Shown here: positions 50,396 through 58,796 of the stretch, piece after piece
Position numbering within the stretch: position 1 is the stretch's first letter
Layout: the number at the start of each line of letters is the position of its first letter
NCBI GenBank assembly: GCA_036377595.1
Contig: DASUYB010000108.1
Coordinates: 166,404-230,403, forward strand
DNA from: Longimicrobium sp.
Lineage (GTDB): Bacteria; Gemmatimonadota; Gemmatimonadetes; Longimicrobiales; Longimicrobiaceae
DNA: 64,000 nucleotides
Direction of reading: 5' to 3'
Notes under the pieces: model-generated
Told to the model about the DNA's origin: nothing
What the model saw: only the letters and a program-made list of their open reading frames with translations
Databases searched by the model: none
Translations under genes and position numbers: made by a program

Positions 50396-51562
50396 ATGGA
50401 CGCACTGGAGTGCTCGACCCCGCGAAGCGAGCCTCCGCCCCGGAGCGGAGCGGGCCGGGCGGAAGTGATCGTGCTGGTTCCCGGATGGCTGCGGCTGCCG
50501 CCGGCGGCGGGCCCCCTTCCCAAAGGCATCGGAAAGAGTCGCAAGGCGATGGCGGGCGCCGAACGCAAGGGTGAGCACGGCCCGCCGCGCGGGCTCGGTA
50601 CCGCGGAGGCGGCCCCCGCCGAGGCGGCCGACGCCGGGACTCCCGGCCACGCGATCTCACCGCCCGCCGGCGCGGGGGAGGCCGCTCCGGAGGCGGCGGA
50701 GGCCGACGGGGTGGAGCGGGAGGGGGGCGACGCCGAGCTCGTCCAGGCGCTGGTCGACCGCCATCTCACGTTGATGGAGCAGTGCCGGATCCAGCTGGAG
50801 CGCAGCGCGGTGGCGGTGCAGCGCAGCCGGATGGAGCGGGAACGCGGCTGGCGTGACGCCGGATACCCGCTGCCCATGGGGGACCAGGCACGCTCCCCCA
50901 CCCTGGCGGGGCGGCTGATCGCGGCGCAGGAGGAGGAGCGGCGGCGCATCTCGCTGGAGCTGCACGACGCGGTGAGCCAGCGGGTGGCCGCCGTCTGCAT
51001 CTCGCTGCGCCGGCTGCAGTACCGGCTGCGCGACGACGCCGCCGCGGCGGGGCAGCTCGAGCAGGTGCTGGACGTGCTGGGTGAGCTGGTGCACGGGGTG
51101 CGCCACATGTCGCACGCCATGCACCCGCCGGTGCTGGAGCTGGCGGGGCTGGGCGCCGCGCTGCGCGGCCACTGCCACGAGCTGCGCACCCTGGCCCGCT
51201 TCGAGGTCGAGGTGGCCGCCGACGACCTCCCGCCGGTGAAGCCCGACGCGGCGCTGTGCCTGTTCCGCGTGGCGCAGGAGGCGCTGGGCAACGTGCTGGC
51301 GCATGCCGGCGTGAAGCGGGCCACCCTGGCCGTGGCGCCGCTGGGCGAGGGGCTGGAGCTGGTGGTGAGCGACCGGGGGATCGGCTTCGACCCCGACCTG
51401 GCGGCGCCGGGGCTGGGGCTGGTGGGGATGCGCGAGCGCGTGTGGCTGCTGGGCGGCACCTTCTCCGTGCACAGCGACCCGGGCGAGGGGACGGTGATCC
51501 GCGCCTGGATCCCGCTGGCGGAGCCGGAGCCCGAGGCCGACGACCACGACGAGGCCACCTGA
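50396..51562 (+). CDS. Soluble HisKA_3-type sensor histidine kinase
   Basis: 388 residues from the ATG at 50396; TTG at 50303 or ATG at 50549 are alternatives, and none has a strong ribosome-binding site. The N-terminal ~130 residues are low-complexity Ala/Glu/Gly/Pro without a recognisable sensor. A short helical segment with LMEQCRIQLERS leads to the HisKA_3 region, where His190 in RRISLELHDAVSQRV is the phospho-acceptor. The ATPase part has RVAQEALGNVLAHAG, SDRGIGFDP and GLGLVGMRERVWLLGG. No membrane segments. It probably joins the MASE1 kinase and the NarL regulator in one circuit. Terminated by a family B repeat. Confidence 0.88.
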   Translation: MDALECSTPRSEPPPRSGAGRAEVIVLVPGWLRLPPAAGPLPKGIGKSRKAMAGAERKGEHGPPRGLGTAEAAPAEAADAGTPGHAISPPAGAGEAAPEAAEADGVEREGGDAELVQALVDRHLTLMEQCRIQLERSAVAVQRSRMERERGWRDAGYPLPMGDQARSPTLAGRLIAAQEEERRRISLELHDAVSQRVAAVCISLRRLQYRLRDDAAAAGQLEQVLDVLGELVHGVRHMSHAMHPPVLELAGLGAALRGHCHELRTLARFEVEVAADDLPPVKPDAALCLFRVAQEALGNVLAHAGVKRATLAVAPLGEGLELVVSDRGIGFDPDLAAPGLGLVGMRERVWLLGGTFSVHSDPGEGTVIRAWIPLAEPEPEADDHDEAT

Positions 51563-51570
51563 CTGATGCC

Positions 51571-51809
51571 GAATCGCCGGATCAACCGTGCATTGGAGGG
51601 AGGAATCGGCTCGTCATTCCGAAGACGCTGCGCCGCCCTGTCTTCCATGCCGAAGCCGTGACGCCTGAGGAATCCGTGGCCGGCTCCCGAGCCACAGTCC
51701 GCCTGTCGCTCGGACGCAGGCCACCGATTCCCCGGGCGCCGCCCGGCTTCGGCGCGATCTGAGATCCAGAGCAGCGGCGTCGCTGAATAATTGCGGCAGC
51801 CGTTATGAC
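51571..51809 (+). repeat. Interspersed repeat, family B (complete copy)
   Basis: Plus-orientation copy of the element at 19250-19508, with the ATCAACCGTGCATTGGAGG start, the paired GAGGAATCCGT/ACCGATTCCCC blocks and a GCGGCAGCCG end. Confidence 0.75.
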
Positions 51810-52309
51810 TGAGGCCAGGTCCGGGTGAAACGATCGCGATGCGTCCGACCGAATCCCCGTGCCGGCGCGCGATGCATCCTTCGGCCTGCATCGCTTGCAC
51901 AGGCGCTGATTACGGTCTGGCCGGCCTCGGGATGACGTCCGGGGCATCGTCCGGAGGCATCGACAGATTCCCCGATCCGTGTGACCCGCCGGCGCGGCAC
52001 CGCCGACCGGCGGCACCGGGTTGGCCGTCGCCCGCGAGGGGACGGCTTTTTCCGCCGACTGCCAATCCTGTCCAATCGCCCGGGGCGGCGCGGCCGTAAC
52101 GTACGCCCGTCGACGCTCGCTCGTCCCGCCCGTCTCCATCCCCCCGCTGCCGCCGGCGACCACGGTCTCCGTGCCGCGGAGCCGGCGGGCGCGGTGGACC
52201 GGTGCGCTCCCGACAACATTATGCAATCTCCAAACCGCCATCTCCCAGATGTTTAGTCGAGTTCCACCCAGCGTGCCCGGCCCTGGCTCGACGAGGGGAT
52301 GGTACCACC
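51810..52309. other. 500-base gap before the third kinase, no gene seen
   Basis: Only short Arg/Pro-rich readings occur. An AT-rich patch near 52215-52255 (ACAACATTATGCAATCTCC, GATGTTTAGTCG) is the likeliest promoter for the kinase that starts at 52310. No repeat of the families noted here and no 15-bp motif in the expected orientation. Confidence 0.4.
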
Positions 52310-55204
52310 GTGACGACTACAGCCGCACCCGCTGTCATTCTGCCGCAGGCGCCGGCGGCCGCCCCCCCGGCGGCCGACGGGAAGGCGGGGCCCGAGCTCG
52401 AGCGCGTGGCGCGGCTGGCGGCGCGGGTGCTCGACACGCCCACGGCGGTGGTCACGCTGGTGGGGAAGGACGGCGAGACGGTGGCCGCCGGCGCCGGGCT
52501 GCGCGACGCGCTGGGGGTGGGCGCCGCGCTCCCGCTCACCCGCGCCTTCCCGCGGCGCAGCGGCGGGCACGGGCTGCTGTCGGTGCGTGACTCGCGCCGC
52601 GGCGGCGCGGGGCGGCGGCTGGCGTCGCTCTCGCACGCGGGGGTGGTGGCGTGCCTGGCCCAGCCGCTCCTCGACGGGCACGGGAAGGTGCGCGGGGCGC
52701 TGGCGGCCTTCGACTACCTCCCCCGCGCCTGGGTGGACGACGAGGTGCTGGTGCTGCAGGAGCTGGCTGCGTTCGCCTGCCACGAGGTGGAGCGGATGGA
52801 CGTGGAGGAGCAGGCGCGGCAGGTGGGCGACGCGCTGCGGGCGGCCCGCGAGGCGCTGACCGGCGCCGACGCCATGCGCGGGATCGCCGAGCAGCCGCTG
52901 GTGGGGCTGTTCATGCTGGAAGGCGGCCGCGTCCGCTGGGCGAACCCCGAGTTCGCGCGGATCGTGGGCCACACGCTCGAGGAGATCACGGCGATGGACG
53001 CCCCCGAAGACCTGCTGTTCGAGGGAGACGACCGCGAGCGGCTGCTGGCCGCCGCGCGCGCGCTGGAGCCCGGCGCCGGGAGCGTGCACGTGTGCACCCC
53101 GGTGCGCCGGCGCGACGGCAGCGAGGCGCGGATGGAGCTGCACCTGGGACGCATCGCCCTGGGCGACCGCGTGGCGGTGGTGGGCGCGGCGCAGGAGCTG
53201 GGTCCCGCGCTGGCCGGCGACGACGCGCTGCGCGCCGAGCTGGCGCGCTACCGCCGGGCCTTCGAGGACGACCTGTGCGGGGCGGTGGTGGCCTCGGCCG
53301 ACTGCCGCATCATCGTGTGCAACGCCGAGTTCGCGCGCCTGGCGGGGTTCCCCTCGCCCGAGTCGGCGGCCGGGGTGGAGCTGAACCGGCTCGAGGCCGA
53401 GCCGGGCGAGCTGGCCGCGCGGGTCGAGCGGCTGCGCCGCAGCGGCGGCGTCACCGGGCCCGACGAGCTGGAGTTCGCCCGGCGCGACGGCACCCGCGTG
53501 CGGGTGGTGGCCCGGCTGGCCGCCGACTTCGACGAGGCGGGGCGCCCGCTGGAGTTCCGCGCCTACCTGGTGGACGTGACCCAGCGCGCGCTGCGCGAGC
53601 AGGCGCTGCAGCTGAGCGACGAGCGGCTGCGGCTGCTGGAGCTGGCCACCAACGACGTGACCTGGGACTGGGACCTGGCCACCGGCCGCCTGTCGTGGAA
53701 CGAGGCCGGCGCCCTGCGGCTGCGCTACACCGCCGACGAGGTGCGGGCCTCGCCCGAGTGGCACTTCGAGCGCGTGCACCCCGACGACCGCGAGCGGGTG
53801 GTGGCCGGGCTGCACGAGGCCATCAGCGGGGTGGCCGCCGCCTGGACCGACGAGTACCGCTTCCTGCGCGGCGACGGCACCTACGCCACCGTGCACGACC
53901 GCGCCTACGTGATGCGCAACCAGCGCGGCGAGCCGGTGCGGGTGACGGGGTGGATGGTGGACGTGACCGAGCGCAAGCGCGCGGAAGAGAGCCAGCGCTT
54001 CCTGGCCCGCGCCGGCGCCGTGCTCGACTCGGCGCTCGACGTGGAGGTGACGCTGGCCAGCCTGGCCCGGCTGTGCGTTCCCGTGCTGGGCGACTTCTGC
54101 ATGCTCGACACGGTGGAGCCCGACGGCGGCGTGCAGCGCCAGGCGGTGGCCCACGTGCGCCCCTCGCGCGAGAAGCTGCTGGCCCCCGACGCCGCCGTGC
54201 CGCCGGGCGCCGACGGGCGCGGCAACCCCGTGGCGCAGGTGGCGCGCTCCGGCGAGCCGGTGCTGTGCGCCGAGTGCGACGAGCCGGCGCTGGGCGTGCT
54301 CGACGCCACCCTGGGCGCGGGGAACGCCCGCCGCCTGGGCACCCACTCGTACATGGTGGTGCCCGTGACCGCGCACGAGAAGGTGCTGGCGGTGCTCACC
54401 CTGGGGATCAGCCAGCGCGGCCGCCGCTACGGGCCCATGGACCTGATGCTGGCCAAGGACCTGGCGCAGCGCGGCGCGCTGGCGCTGGAGAACGCGCGCC
54501 TCTACGAGACGGCCCAGCACGCCCTGCGCGCCCGCGAGGAGGTGCTGGGCGTGGTGTCGCACGACCTGCGCAGCCCGCTCAGCACCATCGTCACCACGGC
54601 CACGCTCCTGTCCGAGATCACCCGCGAGCGGCGCGAGGAAACCCGCCGCTGGCTGGGGGTGATCGGCCGCGCCGCCGCGCAGATGGACTCGCTGATCGGC
54701 GACCTGCTGGACGTGAGCAGCATGGAGGCGGGGCGCTTCGAGGTGGCGCCCGCGCGCAGCGACCTCACCACGCTCCTGGCCGAGTGCTGCGAGCAGTTCC
54801 GCCCGCTCTGCCAGTCGCAGGAGCTGGTGCTGCAGTGCGACCTTCCCGACGCGCTCCCGCAGGCGAGCTTCGACGAGCGGCAGCTGCGCCGGGTGCTGGT
54901 GAACCTGCTGGGGAACGCGGTCAAGTTCTCGCGCCGGGGGGGCTCCATCCACCTGCTGGCCGAGGCCGCCGACGGCGAGGTGCGGGTGGGAGTGGCCGAC
55001 CAGGGGCCGGGGATCCCCGACGAGCACCGGGTGCGGGTGTTCGACCGCTTCTGGAAGGCCGACAACGGCGACCGCCGCGGCGCCGGGCTGGGGCTGGCCA
55101 TCGCCCAGGGGATCGTGGAGGCGCACGGCGGGCGGATCTGGGTGGAGAGCGAGCCGGGCGTGGGAAGCACCTTCTGGTTCGCCCTCCCGCTCCCCGCCGA
55201 CTAG
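52310..55204 (+). CDS. Multi-PAS/GAF sensor histidine kinase (HisKA type)
   Basis: 964 residues from a GTG after GAGGGG. Order: an Ala/Pro-rich start; a GAF domain (about 20-175, FDYLPRAWVDDEVLVLQELA); three PAS domains (about 195-310, 320-430 and 435-560, with WDLATGRLSWNEAGALRLRY and GWMVDVTERKRAEE); a second GAF (about 575-735, ending GALALENARLYETA); HisKA with His751 in GVVSHDLRSPLS; and HATPase with NLLGNAVKFS, DQGPGIP and GAGLGLAIAQGIVEAHGG. No membrane segment, so it senses a cytosolic signal. The HisKA type differs from the two upstream kinases, and it has no adjacent OmpR-type regulator. HdeD follows by nine bases. Confidence 0.93.
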   Translation: MTTTAAPAVILPQAPAAAPPAADGKAGPELERVARLAARVLDTPTAVVTLVGKDGETVAAGAGLRDALGVGAALPLTRAFPRRSGGHGLLSVRDSRRGGAGRRLASLSHAGVVACLAQPLLDGHGKVRGALAAFDYLPRAWVDDEVLVLQELAAFACHEVERMDVEEQARQVGDALRAAREALTGADAMRGIAEQPLVGLFMLEGGRVRWANPEFARIVGHTLEEITAMDAPEDLLFEGDDRERLLAAARALEPGAGSVHVCTPVRRRDGSEARMELHLGRIALGDRVAVVGAAQELGPALAGDDALRAELARYRRAFEDDLCGAVVASADCRIIVCNAEFARLAGFPSPESAAGVELNRLEAEPGELAARVERLRRSGGVTGPDELEFARRDGTRVRVVARLAADFDEAGRPLEFRAYLVDVTQRALREQALQLSDERLRLLELATNDVTWDWDLATGRLSWNEAGALRLRYTADEVRASPEWHFERVHPDDRERVVAGLHEAISGVAAAWTDEYRFLRGDGTYATVHDRAYVMRNQRGEPVRVTGWMVDVTERKRAEESQRFLARAGAVLDSALDVEVTLASLARLCVPVLGDFCMLDTVEPDGGVQRQAVAHVRPSREKLLAPDAAVPPGADGRGNPVAQVARSGEPVLCAECDEPALGVLDATLGAGNARRLGTHSYMVVPVTAHEKVLAVLTLGISQRGRRYGPMDLMLAKDLAQRGALALENARLYETAQHALRAREEVLGVVSHDLRSPLSTIVTTATLLSEITRERREETRRWLGVIGRAAAQMDSLIGDLLDVSSMEAGRFEVAPARSDLTTLLAECCEQFRPLCQSQELVLQCDLPDALPQASFDERQLRRVLVNLLGNAVKFSRRGGSIHLLAEAADGEVRVGVADQGPGIPDEHRVRVFDRFWKADNGDRRGAGLGLAIAQGIVEAHGGRIWVESEPGVGSTFWFALPLPAD

Positions 55205-55213
55205 GCCCCGCCC

Positions 55214-55792
55214 ATGACCGCGCGCGCCGGCGTCGACCCGGCCTCGCCCCCGGCGGAGCTGTGGCGCAGCCGGGGGCGGCTGCTGGTGCCCGGGGGCGCG
55301 CTGGCGGTGCTGGGCGCCTTCTCCGTGCTGCTGGCGGCGGCCACCCCCTTCTTCTCGCTGGGGGTGTTCGGCCGGCTGCTGGTGCTGGCCGGGGTGGTGG
55401 AAACGGCGCAGGGGCTCCGCCTCTGGCGCAGCGGCTGGGCCGGCGTGGTTCCCGCGCTGGTGGCCGGCGTGCTGTACCTGGTGTGCGGCGTGCTGGTCAC
55501 CGCGGGCGGGCCGGCGCCGGTGGCGGCCGTCACGCTGACCATGGCCGCGGTGCTGATCGCGGGCGGGGCGCTGCGGCTGCTCTGGCCGCTCCGCGCCGCC
55601 GTCCCGGGGCGCCGCGCCTCGGCCGCGCACGGCGCGGTCACGCTCCTCCTCGGCCTCGGGCTGTGGGCCGTGCGCCCGGCCAACTCCCTCTCTCCCGTGG
55701 GGCTGTTCGTGGGGGGAGACCTGCTGGCGTCGGGCGCCATGCTCCTGTTCCTGGCCCGCACCGCCCGCCGCTTCGCTCCGAGCGGGCCGTGA
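55214..55792 (+). CDS. HdeD-family (DUF308) membrane protein
   Basis: 192 residues with six hydrophobic helices in three DUF308 repeats (GRLLVPGGALAVLGAFSVLLA, GRLLVLAGVVETAQGLRLWR, AVTLTMAAVLIAGGALRLLW), as in HdeD, the inner-membrane protein of enterobacterial acid resistance. The ATG is nine bases after the kinase stop, so the two are co-transcribed. Function in this phylum is unproven. A second HdeD-type gene lies 0.4 kb away in convergent orientation. Confidence 0.82.
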   Translation: MTARAGVDPASPPAELWRSRGRLLVPGGALAVLGAFSVLLAAATPFFSLGVFGRLLVLAGVVETAQGLRLWRSGWAGVVPALVAGVLYLVCGVLVTAGGPAPVAAVTLTMAAVLIAGGALRLLWPLRAAVPGRRASAAHGAVTLLLGLGLWAVRPANSLSPVGLFVGGDLLASGAMLLFLARTARRFAPSGP

Positions 55793-56170
55793 TCGCGGGA
55801 TGAGGATCGGGGGATCTCCACGATCGCATTCAGTCGACGCATCCGCACCGCGACGGCATGACATCATCTCGATGCCAGCCACGCCGTAACTCGCGGCTAC
55901 ACAACAGCTTGCAGGATGGAGAACCTGCGGTCGAGGCCGCACGTGAGCTGGTGCGATGCCTCGGCATTCCCCGCCGGATTCCAGTCTCAGGGGGACGGAG
56001 ATCCCTCGGAGGACCGCGGGGATCATTCGCTGCGGGATTGGGGGAGTCCGACGGGGATCGGGGACCTCGAGGGGAGCACGGACGTGGCGCGCGGAGGGAC
56101 GGGCGGCAGGAGAGGGGGGATTCGCGCTCCGACCTTCGCTGCGTCCGTTCCCTCCGCGCGCTGACAGCGG
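55793..56170. other. Convergent gap between two HdeD genes, no gene seen
   Basis: 378 bases between converging genes. No strong hairpin, repeat family member or coding signal is recognised. Confidence 0.45.
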
Positions 56171-56743
56171 TCAGGACGACGCCAGCCGCCTGGAGAATCC
56201 GCGCGCCTTGAAGGACATGACCACCAGCAGCACGCCGAAGCCGATCGACCACGCGCCGATCACCCAGAGCAGCGCCAGCGCCCCCTCTCCCGGCCGCGCA
56301 ACGAGCAGGACGCCCAGCGCCACCAGTGACAGGCCGCCCAGGATGTACAGCCACTCGCCCGAAATCTCCTTGCGCAGGCGGATTGCGGCCACCAGCTGGA
56401 GAACGCCGTTGCCCAGCGCCCACACGGCGATGTAGGCGAGCAGCGCCCGCGCCGCCACGCCGGGCGCGGCGAAGGTCAGCACCGCCACGCCGATTCCCAC
56501 CGCTCCGCCGAGCAGCAGCACCCAGCCGTTCTCGTCCGGTTCCCATCCCCCGAAGGCGGTCCACACCAGGAGGAGGCCGTCCAGCAGCGCGTAGGCACCG
56601 AAGAGCGCCACCAGCGCGCCGAGCGAGACCCCGGGTCGGAGCCAGCAGAGGATGCCGAACGCCACGGCCGCCAGGCCACGCACCAGCAGCACCCACCAGT
56701 TGCGCGACAGGATCGTGGCCAGCCGCTTCCTGATCGTCTCCAT
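56171..56743 (-). CDS. HdeD-family (DUF308) membrane protein
   Basis: 190 residues with the canonical HdeD order: a short cytosolic N-terminus ending SRNWWVLLVRGLAAVAFGI, then GALVALFGAYALLDGLLLVW and ALLAYIAVWALGNGVLQLVAA with two further helices, each DUF308 repeat starting after a charged turn. It resembles HdeD more closely than the 55214 gene does. Single gene; ATG after AGGAGGAG. A copy of the 15-bp motif ends 78 bases upstream of the start, linking it to the putative regulon. Confidence 0.88.
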   Translation of the reverse strand: METIRKRLATILSRNWWVLLVRGLAAVAFGILCWLRPGVSLGALVALFGAYALLDGLLLVWTAFGGWEPDENGWVLLLGGAVGIGVAVLTFAAPGVAARALLAYIAVWALGNGVLQLVAAIRLRKEISGEWLYILGGLSLVALGVLLVARPGEGALALLWVIGAWSIGFGVLLVVMSFKARGFSRRLASS

Positions 56744-56806
56744 CTCCTCCTCCTTTGCCTCTCGCGGTCACGTCGCACCAGTCTCGGCGCGGCCGCGGCT
56801 CGCGCG

Positions 56807-56821
56807 CTTGCACGAACTTTT
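56807..56821 (-). promoter_or_regulatory. 15-bp motif upstream of hdeD-like gene
   Basis: CTTGCACGAACTTTT, followed by CGC, fits 8 of 10 fixed positions, 64 bases before the start: the closest copy in the set. Confidence 0.5.
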
Positions 56822-56841
56822 CGCCCGGCGGGACGTCTCAC

Positions 56842-57002
56842 ACCGAACCGTCGGATCGACTGTGCATGGGAGGAAGGAACAGGAATGGAATGTCATTCCG
56901 AAGGCGCCGCACCGACCTATCCTCCATGCCGAAGCCGTGGCGCCTGAGGAATCTGTGGCCGGCTCCCGAGCCACAGTCCGCCTGTCGCTCGGACGCAGGT
57001 TA
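56842..57002 (+). repeat. Interspersed repeat, family B (truncated copy)
   Basis: The left part of the family B element, broken off at CGGACGCAGG, where it meets a family C repeat (57017-57085). Confidence 0.75.
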
Positions 57003-57016
57003 CGAGGGCTCGCCCC

Positions 57017-57085
57017 GCACCGATCTCCCCTGATGACGCAGTTAGCGATCTCGAGTCGCGCTCCCTGAGCCGCGGCCCGGGACGA
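57017..57085 (+). repeat. Interspersed repeat, family C
   Basis: Second copy of the 69-base unit at 28734-28802, in the same orientation, with a handful of substitutions. Confidence 0.75.
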
Positions 57086-57243
57086 GTTCTTCCCCGGATG
57101 CGGCGTTGCGCGTGCCTGTCCACGGCGCCGCCGGGCCGCGGCGGACAGGATCCCCCCGAACGCCACCGCCCCTTCGGCCGTCCTGCCGCGGACCATCCCA
57201 CCCTGAACCCGCACCAGCGTCGGGACGCCGGCCGGCGGCTTCG

Positions 57244-57258
57244 GTTGTACGTCCTTGC
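57244..57258 (-). promoter_or_regulatory. Unassigned 15-bp motif copy
   Basis: GTTGTACGTCCTTGC fits 9 of 10 fixed positions but points away from the formylglycine enzyme gene, with no clear minus-strand gene behind it. It may be one half of a divergent pair with 57342-57356. Confidence 0.35.
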
Positions 57259-57341
57259 CCCTCGTCGCGCAGCGGGAGCGGCCGGATGCGCGGCGCTGCA
57301 TCCCTCGCGGCCGGACCGGCTCCGGCGTGCGGCGGGGTTCG

Positions 57342-57356
57342 GCAACATCGTGCAAG
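57342..57356 (+). promoter_or_regulatory. 15-bp motif upstream of the formylglycine-enzyme gene
   Basis: GCAACATCGTGCAAG, the exact complement form, matches all ten fixed positions. It lies 95 bases before an ATG at 57452 and 224 before the preferred GTG. Confidence 0.65.
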
Positions 57357-57580
57357 CGGGGCGGACGCGTGGATCCCATCCTTCGCGAAAGGGAGATCCG
57401 GCGTCCGCGGTCCCGCGGCGCCCCGGCACGAAGCGGACTTCGGGGGGACGCATGGCGGCGAGGCGGTGGCCGGGCGGCGGGGCGCGGCACGATGCGCCGC
57501 CGCGGGAGAGGCCCGGATGGCCGCCGTCGCTCGCCGGGAGACGCGAGAAGCTGGGCCAACGCCAGGAAAGGGAGGAGCGC

Positions 57581-58609
57581 GTGCGCAGGCCGCTGCAGAC
57601 CACCAGGCTAGTCTGGCTTCCCGGGCCGCCCGTGGACCGCCGCCCCCCCGGCCCGCCGCCGGAGCCGGGGATGGTGTGGATCCCCGGCGGCAGCTTCCGC
57701 ATGGGCTCCAACGACTTCTATCCCGAGGAGGCGCCCGTCCACCGCGTCGTCGTGCGCGGCTTCTGGATCGACCGCCATCCCGTGACCAACGCGCGCTTCA
57801 ACCGCTTCGTGGCGGCCACCGGCTACCTGACCGTGGCCGAGCGCACCCCCGACCCGGCCGACTATCCGGGCGCCCTTCCCGAACGTCTGGTGCCCGGCTC
57901 GCTGGTGTTCCTGCCACCGCCCGACCGCGCCGAGCTGCGCAACCCGGTCGACTGGTGGACGTGGGTCCCCGGCGCCAGTTGGCAGCGGCCAGCCGGGCCC
58001 GGCAGCTCGCTGTCGGGGCTCGAGCGGCATCCCGTGGTGCACCTGGCGTGGGAGGACGTGGCCGCCTACGCCCGCTGGGCGCGCAAGGAGATCCCCACCG
58101 AGGCCGAGTGGGAGTTCGCGGCGCGCGGCGGGCTGGACGGCCGCGCCTACGCTTGGGGCGACGAGCTGGCGCCCGGCGGGCGGGCGATGGCCAACGTGTG
58201 GCGCGACGGCTTCGCGTCGGCGCGCGCGGCGGGGCGGCGGTGGGAGCGCACCTCGCCGGTGGGCGCGTTCCCGCCCAATGGCTACGGGCTGTACGACGTC
58301 ATCGGCAACGTGTGGGAATGGACCGCCGACTGGTGGCGGTGGCACGCCGGGGCCAAGGGCCCCTGCTGCACCGGCGTCGTTCCCTCCGGCGCCGACCGGA
58401 AGGCGAGCGTCGACCTCGACACGCCCGACCTCCGCTTTCCGCGCAAGGTGCTGAAGGGCGGCTCGTACCTGTGCGCGCCGGACTACTGCGCGCGCTACCG
58501 CCCGGCCGCGCGCATCCCGCAGCGGGTGGGCACGGCTACCGGGCACGTCGGCTTCCGCTGCGTCGTCCGCGTCCCGGCAGAGAGGGGAGGCGCGGCGCCG
58601 CCGCAGTGA
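57581..58609 (+). CDS. Formylglycine-generating enzyme (SUMF1/FGE) family protein
   Basis: 342 residues from a GTG with GGAAAGGGAGGAGC ahead; an in-frame ATG at 57452 would add 43 Arg/Pro-rich residues. The FGE-sulfatase fold is clear: PGMVWIPGGSFRMGSNDFYP, HPVTNARFNRFVAATGY, KEIPTEAEWEFAARGGLDGR, NVWEWTADWW. The copper-binding, catalytic cysteine pair occurs as YLCAPDYCARYRPAAR (Cys-x4-Cys), so it is a candidate true FGE that converts Cys to formylglycine in type I sulfatases, not merely an FGE-like lectin. No sulfatase gene is in the window. The CHRSYC residues between the Cys of vertebrate FGE are replaced. Confidence 0.88.
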   Translation: MRRPLQTTRLVWLPGPPVDRRPPGPPPEPGMVWIPGGSFRMGSNDFYPEEAPVHRVVVRGFWIDRHPVTNARFNRFVAATGYLTVAERTPDPADYPGALPERLVPGSLVFLPPPDRAELRNPVDWWTWVPGASWQRPAGPGSSLSGLERHPVVHLAWEDVAAYARWARKEIPTEAEWEFAARGGLDGRAYAWGDELAPGGRAMANVWRDGFASARAAGRRWERTSPVGAFPPNGYGLYDVIGNVWEWTADWWRWHAGAKGPCCTGVVPSGADRKASVDLDTPDLRFPRKVLKGGSYLCAPDYCARYRPAARIPQRVGTATGHVGFRCVVRVPAERGGAAPPQ

Positions 58610-58796
58610 CGGGCGCCGCCGCCGCGCCGGACGCGGCCGGAGGAGCGGCGTCTTGGAGCAGCGGGGGCGCGGGGGGCGCATCCCTGGCCGGGGCCCCTCG
58701 TTCCCCGCTGCTCCACGGTCCGCGCGGGAGACCATCCGGGGGCGTGCACGAGTCCGGCGACGGTCGGGGAGGAGCGCCGCAGGAGGAGATCTGGAG

